From positions 1 through 49,465 of the forward strand of contig JAEWSG010000188.1 in NCBI GenBank assembly GCA_023398495.1: DNA of 49,465 bases. The letters run 5' to 3'. The stretch comes from Bacillota bacterium. Lineage in GTDB: Bacteria > Bacillota > Clostridia > Acetivibrionales > Acetivibrionaceae. Shown here one piece after another: positions 24,207 to 32,863 of the stretch. Position 1 is the stretch's first letter; each line of letters begins with the position of its first letter. The notes beneath the pieces were generated by a model that worked only from the letters and a program-made list of their open reading frames with translations, searched no databases and was not told the DNA's origin. Position numbers and translations under genes: made by a program.

Positions 24207-25259
24207 ATGAACTTATACCTGCTGCTAGACGTTTTTATTGCCTTTATGATTGATGTATTTATAGGAAATCCTAAGTGGATGCCTCATCCTGTAAAATTTA
24301 TCAAATGGTTGGCACGAATTTTTGAGAAGGCTTTCAGGAAAGTTTTCGGTTCGGTTTCTAGTAAAAAGATAAAGGCTATGGGTGATGATTTTGTACATAG
24401 TGGAGTTAGGAGCAATAGAAATGAAAAAATAGCAGGTATATATTTTACAATTATTATGTGTGTGCTGGTTACTGTAATTGTATTGGGAGTTACTCTGGCT
24501 GCCTGTTGGATACACCCTGTTGCATACCATGTAATAAGTATATATTTTATTTATTCGGCTTTTTCGGCAAAGTCACTTGCAGCAGAAAGTATTGAAGTTC
24601 TTGATGCCATTAAAGACAGGGATGTGTTCAGAGCCGGGAATATTCTTGCAGCAATTGTGGGAAGAAAGGTAGAACACCTTGATGAACAGGATATAATAAG
24701 GGGTACTGTTGAAATAACAGCTGAAAATACATCTGAACTGGTTATTTCACCAATCTTTTATGCTGTTTTGGGATCAATATTTGGAGTAGGTGCTCCGCTG
24801 GTGTATCTGTATAAAACAGTCAATACACTTAGCAAAATGGAAGAATATAAAAATGAACAATATAAGCGTTTCAGAAGGGCCTTCTTAAAAGTTAATGATA
24901 TTGTAAATTATTTTCCGGCCAGGATTACCGGCCTCCTGTTTGTTGCAGGTGCTTTCGTTATGAGAAAGGATGCTTCCGCCAGTATGGAAATAATGAAGAG
25001 AGATAAAAGAAAACATACCAGTCCCAATTCCGGTTATCCGGAAGCAGCTGTTGCAGGTGCACTTGGAATCAGGCTCGGAGGGGCAGGTTTGTATTTTGGA
25101 AATATTGTGGAAAAACCAATTATTGGAGATGATAAAAGAGGGGCAGAGATGAGGGATATATCCGATACAATTAACATGATGTATGCGGCTGCTATTATAG
25201 GTTTAATCGGTTTTGGCGTGGTTTATTTACTCATTTATGCTGTTTTGCAGTTTATTTAA
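24207..25259 (+). CDS. cobD: Adenosylcobinamide-phosphate synthase CobD/CbiB
   Basis: A 350-residue integral membrane protein that joins the aminopropanol arm to adenosylcobyric acid. Family motifs are DVFIGNPKWMPHPVKFIKWL near the start, GRKVEHLDEQDIIRGTVE in the middle and SPNSGYPEAAVAGALGIRLGG near the end. Several membrane helices are seen (about 5-20, 75-115, 180-205, 325-350). Start ATG 24207 follows GAGGGAGGACG; the frame is open further upstream but without support. It is the first gene of cobD-cobU-cobS-cobC. Confidence 0.93.
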   Translation: MNLYLLLDVFIAFMIDVFIGNPKWMPHPVKFIKWLARIFEKAFRKVFGSVSSKKIKAMGDDFVHSGVRSNRNEKIAGIYFTIIMCVLVTVIVLGVTLAACWIHPVAYHVISIYFIYSAFSAKSLAAESIEVLDAIKDRDVFRAGNILAAIVGRKVEHLDEQDIIRGTVEITAENTSELVISPIFYAVLGSIFGVGAPLVYLYKTVNTLSKMEEYKNEQYKRFRRAFLKVNDIVNYFPARITGLLFVAGAFVMRKDASASMEIMKRDKRKHTSPNSGYPEAAVAGALGIRLGGAGLYFGNIVEKPIIGDDKRGAEMRDISDTINMMYAAAIIGLIGFGVVYLLIYAVLQFI

Positions 25260-25282
25260 GATAAAAAAGGGGTTATATACTA

Positions 25283-25840
25283 ATGGGACGGTTGATTGTT
25301 GTAACCGGTGGTGCAAGAAGCGGTAAAAGTTCTTATGCAGAAAGGCTTGCTAAAGATAGCAAATGCGATGTGGTGTATATAGCTACCTCCATACCTTTCG
25401 ATGAAGAAATGAAGGCACGTATCAAAAAACATGTGGCTCAGAGACCAAAGGAATGGAATACTGTTGAGGCCTATAAAGATATCGATGTACGACTTGAAAA
25501 TGAGAAAAATGAAAGTGTTGTTTTTTTGCTTGACTGTGTCACAATAATGATATCCAATATTATGATGGAAACTCAAATGGATTGGGATAAAGCCTCGGAA
25601 AAGGAAATAGATGATATTGAGGATGCTGTAAAGCTACAGATTAAGAAGGTCTTAAAAACTGCTGAGAAAAAGGATGCAGTTTTTATTATGGTAACAAATG
25701 AGTTGGGCATGGGAATTGTCCCGGAAAACAGGTTATCAAGGGTGTTCAGGGATATCGCAGGCAGGGTGAATCAAATTCTTGCAACAGCTGCCGATGAAGT
25801 GTATTTATGTGTATCGGGAATACCGGTAAAAATCAAATAA
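25283..25840 (+). CDS. cobU: Adenosylcobinamide kinase/guanylyltransferase
   Basis: A 185-residue bifunctional enzyme that phosphorylates adenosylcobinamide and adds GMP. The P-loop GGARSGKS lies at residues 9-16; IATSIPFDEEMKARIKKHV carries the GMP-accepting His region; NELGMGIVPENRLSRVFRD is the C-terminal signature. It lies 23 bases downstream of cobD in the same operon. Length is normal. Confidence 0.94.
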   Translation: MGRLIVVTGGARSGKSSYAERLAKDSKCDVVYIATSIPFDEEMKARIKKHVAQRPKEWNTVEAYKDIDVRLENEKNESVVFLLDCVTIMISNIMMETQMDWDKASEKEIDDIEDAVKLQIKKVLKTAEKKDAVFIMVTNELGMGIVPENRLSRVFRDIAGRVNQILATAADEVYLCVSGIPVKIK

Positions 25841-25976
25841 ACTGAAGGTTTTATGAATATAAATCACGAAAATGGTTATGCATTGGAGTGCTTTAACATG
25901 CAAAGGTAAAAACACAGGAGGGGTGCATATTTTAAAGGTGCACGGAAAATAAATACCCCCACACAGGAGAGAAAAA

Positions 25977-26732
25977 GTGATAATTTTAAAAAGATTCATT
26001 ATTATGCTTCAATTCTTTACCTCAATACCTATTCCCATAAATATTGATTGTGATGAAAAAGATTACGGTGAAGGATTGGTATTGGCTCCATTTATCGGTT
26101 TGATCCTCGGACTTATAATCTGTCTTTTCTATAAGGTTTTAAGTTTTTTATTACCAGTGAATATTTCCACAGCGTTCCTGATTGTTGTATATATAGTATT
26201 GACCGGAGGACTTCATTTGGATGGGTTGGGGGACACCTTTGACGGTTTGTTTTCCAACAGGCCAAAGGAGAGGATCCTTGAAATAATGAGGGACAGCAGA
26301 GTTGGAACTAATGCTGTGCTGGCTCTGATAAGCATTATTATATTAAATTATGCTCTGATAAGCGGATTGGATGCAAATGTGACCATGATGAGGGCTCTGG
26401 TGCTTTTCCCTGTAGCAGGGAGGATTGGCTCGCTGTTTGGAGCCGGTATATCTGTTTATGCAAGAAAAACCGAAGGATTGGGGAAAAGCTTTATAGACTG
26501 CTGCGGAAAAAAGGAAATGTTCTTAGGAGGAATTCTGGCGATTGGAATATTTTTCGCCATACTTGGATTAAAAGGCCTGGTAATGGCCGTTGTAATGATG
26601 ATAACAGCTGTGCTGGTTACAAAAATTTTTACTAAAAAAATTAACGGTGCTACAGGAGATATACTTGGTGCCGTATGTGAATTGAATCAAACAATTTTTT
26701 TACTATTGTATTACATTTTGGGGGAGATTTGA
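25977..26732 (+). CDS. cobS: Cobalamin synthase (adenosylcobinamide-GDP ribazoletransferase)
   Basis: A 251-residue membrane enzyme that joins adenosylcobinamide-GDP with alpha-ribazole to make the cobalamin nucleotide loop. Motifs are LQFFTSIPIP near the start, GGLHLDGLGDTFDGLFSNRP and EIMRDSRVGTNAV. There are about six membrane helices. The start is GTG with AGGAGAG upstream. It lies 136 bases after cobU, and its stop is directly followed by the cobC start. Confidence 0.94.
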   Translation: MIILKRFIIMLQFFTSIPIPINIDCDEKDYGEGLVLAPFIGLILGLIICLFYKVLSFLLPVNISTAFLIVVYIVLTGGLHLDGLGDTFDGLFSNRPKERILEIMRDSRVGTNAVLALISIIILNYALISGLDANVTMMRALVLFPVAGRIGSLFGAGISVYARKTEGLGKSFIDCCGKKEMFLGGILAIGIFFAILGLKGLVMAVVMMITAVLVTKIFTKKINGATGDILGAVCELNQTIFLLLYYILGEI

Positions 26733-27323
26733 GTGCTGGAACTGATTTTTGTAAGACATGGAGAAACCGATGGTAATATAAGACAAACGTATCTTGGGTG
26801 GACTGATGCGGAGCTTAATGAAAATGGAATACGGCAGGTACATCTTCTTAAGGACAGGCTCAAAGATACTAAGGTTGATGGTATATTTTCGAGCCCCCTT
26901 AAACGTACGATGGAAACGGCAAAAATAATCAACGAAAACCATAAGCTTGACATTAAATACTCTGAAGGACTAAAGGAAAGAAATTTTGGGATATGGGATG
27001 ATCTTACCCACAAGGATATTACAAATAAGTATCCCTCCGAGTATAGCGAGTGGGTGAATGATTGGATTAAATACAGTATAAGGGACGGGGAAAGTGCTGA
27101 GGAAGCTTATGACAGGTCGGCCTCTTTTATTAAGGAAGTTTTGAAGTCAGGCATAGAAGGTTCATTACTGATTGTCACTCACCTTGGAACAATAAGATTT
27201 ATTCTCGCATATCTTTTAGAGATAGGTATAGAAAACTCATGGCGTTTCAGGGTTGGAAATGCCAGCATCACAAGAGTTGAGATCAAAGACGGATACAGTG
27301 TGCTTACAATGCTTAATGGTTAG
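26733..27323 (+). CDS. cobC: Alpha-ribazole phosphatase / histidine phosphatase CobC
   Basis: A 196-residue phosphoglycerate-mutase-like phosphatase. The catalytic His9 lies in VRHGETDGN; FSSPLKRTMETA and LKERNFGIWDD are family motifs, and the second His is in VTHLGTIR. In the cob operon context it would remove phosphate from alpha-ribazole 5'-phosphate or adenosylcobalamin phosphate. The GTG start follows the cobS stop with no gap, GGGGGAG being the ribosome binding site. Without context it would be only a general histidine phosphatase. Confidence 0.88.
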   Translation: MLELIFVRHGETDGNIRQTYLGWTDAELNENGIRQVHLLKDRLKDTKVDGIFSSPLKRTMETAKIINENHKLDIKYSEGLKERNFGIWDDLTHKDITNKYPSEYSEWVNDWIKYSIRDGESAEEAYDRSASFIKEVLKSGIEGSLLIVTHLGTIRFILAYLLEIGIENSWRFRVGNASITRVEIKDGYSVLTMLNG

Positions 27324-27376
27324 GGGTGTATATTTTTCTTTACAATTATTAACTGCACCTAGTAGCTAAAATTTTC

Positions 27377-27405
27377 TTGACAAATATCATATCTGTCGTT
27401 AAAAT
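27377..27405 (+). promoter_or_regulatory. Near-consensus promoter of the ECF S-component gene
   Basis: TTGACA (27377-27382) and TAAAAT (27400-27405) have a 17-base spacer, 45 bases before the start. It separates this gene from the cob operon. Confidence 0.7.
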
Positions 27406-27449
27406 ACCAATAATAATTATATGCATTGAAGTTTTAGGGAGGAATTTAC

Positions 27450-28025
27450 GTGCTTGGTTCTGTAAGAAATGGCAATAGCAAAATAAAGCGGATAGTTTTA
27501 AATGGTTTGATGATAGCTTTGGTATTTTTAGTTACTTATTTTACAAAAATACCAGGACCTGTAGGATATTTTAACCTTGGGGATGTTGCTATAATTATTG
27601 CAGCGGTAATATTGGGGAAATATAGCGGTTTTATTGCAGGGGCATTTGGGTCGGCACTTGCAGATATTTTTGTGGGCTTCGCTTTTTTTGCACCGGTAAC
27701 TTTCCTTGTGAAAGGTCTGGAAGGCTTTTTAACGGGGTATATAATACATAGTCTCGGGAGTAGGTTAAAGATAAGAGAAGGTGTAACAAGAATAATTGCT
27801 ATAGTTGCTGGTTGTACTTTTATGGTGATGGGCTATTTTTTGGCAGAAACATATATTTTAAGTGTTGTAAGCTCTGAATACGGTCTTGCCCAAGCTCTTA
27901 CAGAGCTTCCAACAAACGTAGTCCAGGGTGTAGTGAGTATAGTTGCAGGATATGCAATAACTACGCAACTATTGAAAATAAGAGCCGTAAAACGTATAGC
28001 AGCGGAAGCAGCAAGCAAAGAGTAG
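27450..28025 (+). CDS. ECF transporter S component (substrate unknown)
   Basis: A 191-residue membrane protein with about six helices. The pattern PVGYFNLGDVAIIIAAVILG and SGFIAGAFGSALADIFVGF is typical of the substrate-binding S subunits of energy-coupling factor vitamin transporters, which work with shared EcfA/EcfA'/EcfT subunits encoded elsewhere. The substrate cannot be told from sequence. It lies just after cobalamin genes, so a corrinoid or its precursor is possible, but the gene has its own promoter. GTG start with GGGAGG upstream. Confidence 0.82.
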   Translation: MLGSVRNGNSKIKRIVLNGLMIALVFLVTYFTKIPGPVGYFNLGDVAIIIAAVILGKYSGFIAGAFGSALADIFVGFAFFAPVTFLVKGLEGFLTGYIIHSLGSRLKIREGVTRIIAIVAGCTFMVMGYFLAETYILSVVSSEYGLAQALTELPTNVVQGVVSIVAGYAITTQLLKIRAVKRIAAEAASKE

Positions 28026-28056
28026 CTTCCGGGTGCGATAAACAGATGAACTAGAT

Positions 28057-28098
28057 ATTCTAAAAAGTTTGTTAAAAAAAACAAACTTTTTAGAATAA
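28057..28098 (+). terminator. Terminator-like hairpin after the ECF gene
   Basis: A perfect 17-bp stem (28057-28073 with 28080-28096) with a 6-base A-rich loop lies 31 bases after the stop. T-rich sequence is inside the stem rather than after it. Confidence 0.65.
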
Positions 28099-28150
28099 TA
28101 GTATATATGGGACTTAAAAATTTATCAAAATAGAAGAAGAGGTGACAGGT

Positions 28151-28885
28151 ATGAGAATCACTGTACTTGGAAATAACGGACCTTTTCCTTCAGCAGGAGG
28201 AGCTTGCTCAGGATATCTTTTAACCGAAGGTGATAAAAGGATTTTAATTGATTGCGGTAACGGTGTTCTGTCTAATATGCAGAAGTTTGTGAGAATAGAA
28301 GAATTGGATGCTATTATTTTGACACATTTGCACAGCGACCATATGTCCGATATGATGGTTCTTAGGTATGCAGTGCAGATAAAGATGAACAGAGGGCATG
28401 CAATTAAGCCTATAGATGTATATGCACCTTCTGAACCCCAAGAGGAATTCAGCAGGCTTAATATTGCTGGTGTTTATAATTTAAAGCCTATAACTGCTGA
28501 GCTTGTCTTAAACTTTGGTGAGATGAAGCTGGAATTTAGGGAGATGGTGCATCCTGTGAAATGCTATGCTTTGTCGGCAAGTTCTAAAGGCAAGAGGTTT
28601 GTGTATTCAGGAGATACTTCCTGGAACGAAGGGATTATAGAGTTTTCCCAAAGTGCCGATCTGATAATGCTTGATGCAGGTTTGCTTTCTAAAGACAAGA
28701 CAAGCGATAATGTTCCGCATCTTACGGCAAGGGAGTGTGGTATTGTTGCTCAAAAAGCCAATGCAGGAAGGCTCCTGCTTACTCATTTTTGGCCTGAAGA
28801 TGATGTGAAAGCTCACCTTGCTGAGGCCAGGGAGAGTTTTCAAAATGCAGAAACAACTGTGCTGCTGAACACTTATGAGATTTAA
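28151..28885 (+). CDS. Metallo-beta-lactamase-fold hydrolase (RNase Z-like)
   Basis: A 244-residue cytoplasmic metal enzyme. The zinc-binding motif is THLHSDHMSD (His59, His61, Asp63, His64); further ligands are His in EMVHPVKCYAL, Asp in VYSGDTSWNEG and His in LLTHFWPEDD. It is related to RNase Z and cyclic-nucleotide-type phosphodiesterases, but is shorter and its substrate is unknown. The start ATG 28151 has GAGGTGA 5 bases ahead. It is alone between the ECF gene and the convergent chemotaxis receptor. Confidence 0.85.
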   Translation: MRITVLGNNGPFPSAGGACSGYLLTEGDKRILIDCGNGVLSNMQKFVRIEELDAIILTHLHSDHMSDMMVLRYAVQIKMNRGHAIKPIDVYAPSEPQEEFSRLNIAGVYNLKPITAELVLNFGEMKLEFREMVHPVKCYALSASSKGKRFVYSGDTSWNEGIIEFSQSADLIMLDAGLLSKDKTSDNVPHLTARECGIVAQKANAGRLLLTHFWPEDDVKAHLAEARESFQNAETTVLLNTYEI

Positions 28886-28916
28886 AAAAGTGAGCTGGTA
28901 TACAGCTCACTTTTAA
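28885..28916. terminator. Bidirectional terminator
   Basis: AAAAGTGAGCTG and CAGCTCACTTTT form a perfect stem with a 5-base loop, between the hydrolase (plus) and the receptor gene (minus). Confidence 0.85.
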
Positions 28917-28976
28917 TTTGATGTTTTAATAAAACTGATTTACATTTTTTATGTTGCAAAATAATATTTCATAGTA

Positions 28977-30245
28977 CTATTGGTTTTCAAGAAGGTACTT
29001 GCTTAGTTTGTTGTCGAGCTCGCGAACAAGTTCATCAAGGTTGTTTACCGATTTTGTCATTTCGGAAATTGCAATAAGTTCGTGCTCTGTAGTAGCAGCA
29101 ACTTCTTGGCTGGCAGCAGCAGTTTCCTCAGATACTGAGGAAATATTCTCTATTGCTGAAGTAACCTGTAACTTGTCATTCTGCATTTTTGAAACAGCCT
29201 GATTAACTTCATTGATTTTTCCAACTATATATGTTATGGCATTGGCAATATCGTTAAAAGCACTGTCTGTTTTGTTAACAGCCACATTTTGATCCTGGGA
29301 CATTTTTTTCATTAATTCCATCGATTGGATTGCCAGCTGAGATTCTTCCTGAATACTTTGCATCAGCAGGTTGATTTCTTCAGTTGATTTACGGCTCTGG
29401 TCAGCAAGCTTCCTTACTTCTTCTGCAACAACGGCAAAACCTCTTCCGGCTTCACCGGCTCTCGCAGCTTCAATAGCGGCATTTAAAGCAAGAAGGTTTG
29501 TTTGTTCAGCTATACTTTCGATGGATTCAACAAAGAGACCTATGTCCTTAGTTGTATCAGTCAACTTTTCAATAACTGCAAATATTTTTTCGGCGGTATC
29601 ATAGTTTTCCTTTGATTTATTACGCAAAATACTTACAGAGTCGAGACCAACATTATTCAGATCGTTTATCTTCTTCGTTTCTTCGGTTATTCTGGTATAA
29701 CTTTCATAAACAAAATCAATTTGTTCACTTAAATTATCCACCATTTCAACCCCATGTTGTGCTTGTTGAGCCTGGTCTGAAGCTCCTTTTGCAATATCAT
29801 CCATAGTCTTTGATATGTCTCCCATTGCAGTTGATGCTTGTTGTGCTGTGGCAGATACGGACTTTGAAGATTCCAGGATTGAACTTGAAAGTGAGTGGAA
29901 GTTTGAGATCAAATTTTTTATTTCTGAAAGAACATCATTAACACCTTGGGCAACACTTTTTAGAACATTGTTCTTCGAACAATCAACAAGGTGGGAAAAG
30001 TCACCTTGTTTAATTAAATTAATATCGTTTTCGAAGGATTTGTAACTTTTTTTGACATTCTTGTTTATAAGTAGAAAATAAGTGAAACAAACTACAAATG
30101 AAGACACAATCAGAAGTAAAGAAGAAATCCAATTACCGGTTACAACCTTGGTAATAACAGCAAAAATTAGTGCTACAAGAAATGGAAATACAAAAATTTC
30201 ATGAGATTTAAGTGCGGATAAAATCTTACTAATGAATTTTTTCAT
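28977..30245 (-). CDS. Methyl-accepting chemotaxis protein (short-sensor type)
   Basis: A 422-residue signal transducer. Two membrane helices at about 17-35 and 40-60 are nearly joined, so there is almost no outside sensor domain; it may sense inside the membrane or cytoplasm. A HAMP-like stretch follows, then the long coiled-coil signalling domain with the conserved hairpin tip EQTNLLALNAAIEAARAGEA and RGFAVVAEEVRKLADQS, which contacts CheA and CheW. GGAGG lies before the ATG. It is a single gene. Confidence 0.92.
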   Translation of the reverse strand: MKKFISKILSALKSHEIFVFPFLVALIFAVITKVVTGNWISSLLLIVSSFVVCFTYFLLINKNVKKSYKSFENDINLIKQGDFSHLVDCSKNNVLKSVAQGVNDVLSEIKNLISNFHSLSSSILESSKSVSATAQQASTAMGDISKTMDDIAKGASDQAQQAQHGVEMVDNLSEQIDFVYESYTRITEETKKINDLNNVGLDSVSILRNKSKENYDTAEKIFAVIEKLTDTTKDIGLFVESIESIAEQTNLLALNAAIEAARAGEAGRGFAVVAEEVRKLADQSRKSTEEINLLMQSIQEESQLAIQSMELMKKMSQDQNVAVNKTDSAFNDIANAITYIVGKINEVNQAVSKMQNDKLQVTSAIENISSVSEETAAASQEVAATTEHELIAISEMTKSVNNLDELVRELDNKLSKYLLENQ

Positions 30246-30577
30246 ATTCTTACCTCCAGTATAGATTATGAGAATTGGTCACTGGCCAAAGATATGCATG
30301 TATAGATAACGTACAATTAAGTTAAATCTACAGAGCACCTGAACGTTATCTAATTTAGATGAAAAATGTCCTTTAATTTTAGGTTTAAAGTTTTTCATCT
30401 ATATTACTATTATTATTCTACATAAATACGCAAAATCCTTTTTACAAAATAAAGGTATTGCATATTTATTATTATTGACATTGATTGTATGATTGTATAC
30501 AATTATACTTAAATACTTATGTACGCTAATACATATATACAATTCTTTAAGTGCATTTATATCAAGGGGGTTTTAAA
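30246..30577. other. Divergent control region between receptor and citrate-synthase-like genes
   Basis: This 332-base region carries two inverted repeats near the receptor gene (GATAACGT 30305-30312 with ACGTTATC 30343-30350; AGATGAAAAA 30357-30366 with TTTTTCATCT 30391-30400), and a strong promoter with an overlapping palindrome toward the plus-strand gene. Confidence 0.5.
30475..30503 (+). promoter_or_regulatory. Promoter with overlapping ATTGTATACAAT operator
   Basis: TTGACA (30475-30480), a 17-base spacer and TACAAT (30498-30503) form a near-consensus promoter. A perfect 12-bp palindrome ATTGTATACAAT (30492-30503) covers the -10 box. Sites of this TGTATAC type are typical for GntR/FCD regulators, and such a gene lies just downstream of the target. 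Confidence 0.7.
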
Positions 30578-31957
30578 ATGATAGAGTTCAATAAGAAAAC
30601 CAATACATTAGAACAAACACAGTACAGGTATTCACTTCAGGATGTTGCCGAACCTAATCTCTACAGGGAAATTTTCAATTATGACGAAGTACCCAAATGT
30701 GCTTTTAATCATAGGAGAGTTCCTATGTTTCCGGCAGATGAAATATGGATAACTGATACAACCTTCAGGGATGGACAGCAATCCAGGGCACCTTATACAG
30801 TTGATCAGGTACTTCACTTGTTTGATCTCTTGCATAGGCTTAGCGGACCTAAAGGAATAATAAAGCAATGTGAATTCTTCCTATATAGTGACCGGGATAA
30901 AGAGGCTGTTTACAAGTGCCAGGAGAGAGGTTACAAATACCCTGAAGTTACTAGCTGGATAAGGGCTACAAAAAATGATTTCCAGCTTGCCAAGGATATG
31001 GGAATGAAGGAGAGTGGAATTTTAGTCAGCTGCTCCGATTATCATATATTCAAGAAGCTTAATATGACAAGAAAACAGGCATTAGATCACTATATGGGCA
31101 TAATAAAGAGTGCTATTGAAGTGGGTATTAAGCCTAGATGCCATTTTGAAGATATTACCAGAGCGGATTTTTATGGTTTTGTGGTGCCTTTTGCTCTTGA
31201 ACTAAGAAAACTTTCAGAGCAAAGTGGAATACCAATTAAAATAAGGGCATGTGATACTTTAGGATATGGAGTGGCCTATCCTGGAGCTGCATTACCTAGA
31301 AGTGTGCCTGGAATTATATATGGGCTCAGGCATCACGCCGGTTTTCCAAGTGAACTTATTGAATGGCATGGTCATAATGACTTTTATAAGGCAGTAAGCA
31401 ACTCAGCGGCTGCATGGCTTTATGGAGCGTCTAGTGTAAATTGTTCGCTGCTCGGAATTGGAGAAAGAACTGGAAACACACCGCTAGAAGCCATGGTAAT
31501 CGAGTATGCCCAGCTCAAAGGCACAACTGACGGTATGGATACAACTATTATCACAGAAATTGCAGAATACTATGAAAAGGAAATTGGTTATCATATACCT
31601 TCAAGGACACCTTTTGTAGGAAGAAACTTTAATGTCACACAAGCAGGTATACATGCGGATGGACTTCTAAAAAACGAAGAAATATATAATATATTCGATA
31701 CTGCCAAGCTTCTCAACAGACCGGTAGGAGTTGCAATCAATCAGACATCAGGCTTAGCTGGTATAGCACATTGGATAAACAGTTATTTTGGGCTCGATGG
31801 CAGCAAAAGGATTGATAAGAAAGATGAAAGAGTTGTGAAGATGAAAGAGTGGGTAGATGAGCAATACAAGGAAGGGCGTGTTACTGCTATAGGTGACAAC
31901 GAACTCGAAGAAGTTATAAAGAAAATGGCTCCGGAAATATTTGACCTTGTCCTTTAG
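30578..31957 (+). CDS. Probable citrate (Re)-synthase (isopropylmalate/homocitrate synthase family)
   Basis: A 459-residue protein of the DRE-TIM metallolyase family (Claisen-type condensation with acetyl-CoA). WITDTTFRDGQQSRAPY carries the metal-binding Asp and catalytic Arg; WHGHNDFYKAV has the HxH metal ligands; GIGERTGNTPLEAMVIEY is the family segment. An N-terminal extension of about 65 residues precedes the barrel, and the long C-terminal LeuA regulatory domain is missing. This shape fits the clostridial Re-citrate synthases, which make citrate from oxaloacetate for glutamate synthesis, better than LeuA. 2-isopropylmalate or homocitrate synthase remain alternatives. The start ATG 30578 follows AGGGGG. 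The gene is linked to a GntR/FCD regulator and has a matching operator in its promoter. Confidence 0.75.
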   Translation: MIEFNKKTNTLEQTQYRYSLQDVAEPNLYREIFNYDEVPKCAFNHRRVPMFPADEIWITDTTFRDGQQSRAPYTVDQVLHLFDLLHRLSGPKGIIKQCEFFLYSDRDKEAVYKCQERGYKYPEVTSWIRATKNDFQLAKDMGMKESGILVSCSDYHIFKKLNMTRKQALDHYMGIIKSAIEVGIKPRCHFEDITRADFYGFVVPFALELRKLSEQSGIPIKIRACDTLGYGVAYPGAALPRSVPGIIYGLRHHAGFPSELIEWHGHNDFYKAVSNSAAAWLYGASSVNCSLLGIGERTGNTPLEAMVIEYAQLKGTTDGMDTTIITEIAEYYEKEIGYHIPSRTPFVGRNFNVTQAGIHADGLLKNEEIYNIFDTAKLLNRPVGVAINQTSGLAGIAHWINSYFGLDGSKRIDKKDERVVKMKEWVDEQYKEGRVTAIGDNELEEVIKKMAPEIFDLVL

Positions 31958-32012
31958 GGGTAACGAAAAAAACATCCTATTCTTAATAGAAATTGATCAA
32001 ATTCTGTCAGAA

Positions 32013-32066
32013 AGTATAGTGCAGCGGTAGCTACAATGAAGATAGCAATGACCGCTGCATTATACT
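32013..32066 (+). promoter_or_regulatory. 16-bp stem-loop between the Re-synthase and gntR genes
   Basis: AGTATAGTGCAGCGGT (32013-32028) pairs with ACCGCTGCATTATACT (32051-32066), one wobble, 22-base loop. No T-run follows, so it may stabilise or process mRNA, attenuate the regulator gene, or be an operator. Confidence 0.65.
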
Positions 32067-32092
32067 TGTACTTTGCGAAGAGGGAGAGTTTA

Positions 32093-32785
32093 ATGGCGAG
32101 AATTGAACATAATGAGAATGAAATTAATTTATATTCTCTGAGAAACAGGGTTTTCAACCAAATACAAAATGATATTTTAAATGGAGAGTATAAACCAGGA
32201 GAAATCCTTACAGAGTCAAGATTGTGCACAGAACTCGGAGTCAGCAGGACGCCGATAAGAGAAGCTATGAGGCAGCTTGAGCTTGAAGGACTTGTTCAAT
32301 CCATACCCAATAGGGGTGTATCAGTTAAGGGGATTTCAGCTAAAGATATTGAAGATATATATACTATAAGAATGATGATTGAAGGTCTTGCAGCCAGATG
32401 GGCGGCGGAAAACATTAATCAGCAGGAACTCAAGGAACTCAAAGAAACTGTTGAACTTGAGGAATTTTACACAATGAAAAATGACACAGAACATCTCTTA
32501 GAGCTTGATTCAAAATTTCATGAGATTATATTTAAAGCCAGCAAAAGCAGAACACTTATGCATGTATTAAGCATATTTCATCATAACGTCCGAAGGGCCA
32601 GAAATGCTTCTTTTTGCTCTCCGGGAAGAGCAATGAAGGTCTTGCAGGAACATAAGGCCATCTTTGAGTCAATATCCGATAGAGATGCGGACAAAGCAGA
32701 AAAACTTACCACACAACACGTTAAAAATGCAAGCGTCGAATGTCAGAATGCTTATAAGCTTTTGCTTGAAAATGAATATAAATAA
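32093..32785 (+). CDS. GntR-family regulator with FCD domain
   Basis: A 230-residue transcription factor. The N-terminal winged helix is clear (VFNQIQNDILNGEYKPGE, then LCTELGVSRTPIREAMRQLE). The C-terminal FCD all-helical domain (about 95-225) has the metal-ligand-like pattern Asp..His in LDSKFHEIIF and later His in FHHNVRR and QEHKAIFE. It binds small carboxylates in many relatives. It lies 135 bases after the probable citrate synthase, in the same direction, and a TGTATACA-type palindrome lies in that gene's promoter, so it probably controls it. GGGAGAG precedes ATG 32093. Confidence 0.88.
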   Translation: MARIEHNENEINLYSLRNRVFNQIQNDILNGEYKPGEILTESRLCTELGVSRTPIREAMRQLELEGLVQSIPNRGVSVKGISAKDIEDIYTIRMMIEGLAARWAAENINQQELKELKETVELEEFYTMKNDTEHLLELDSKFHEIIFKASKSRTLMHVLSIFHHNVRRARNASFCSPGRAMKVLQEHKAIFESISDRDADKAEKLTTQHVKNASVECQNAYKLLLENEYK

Positions 32786-32863
32786 AGTTGTTAAAAACTC
32801 TACAATAGTTAAATACTATGGTAAATTTATGTTATAATAGTATATTGAGAATGGAGCTGTAAT

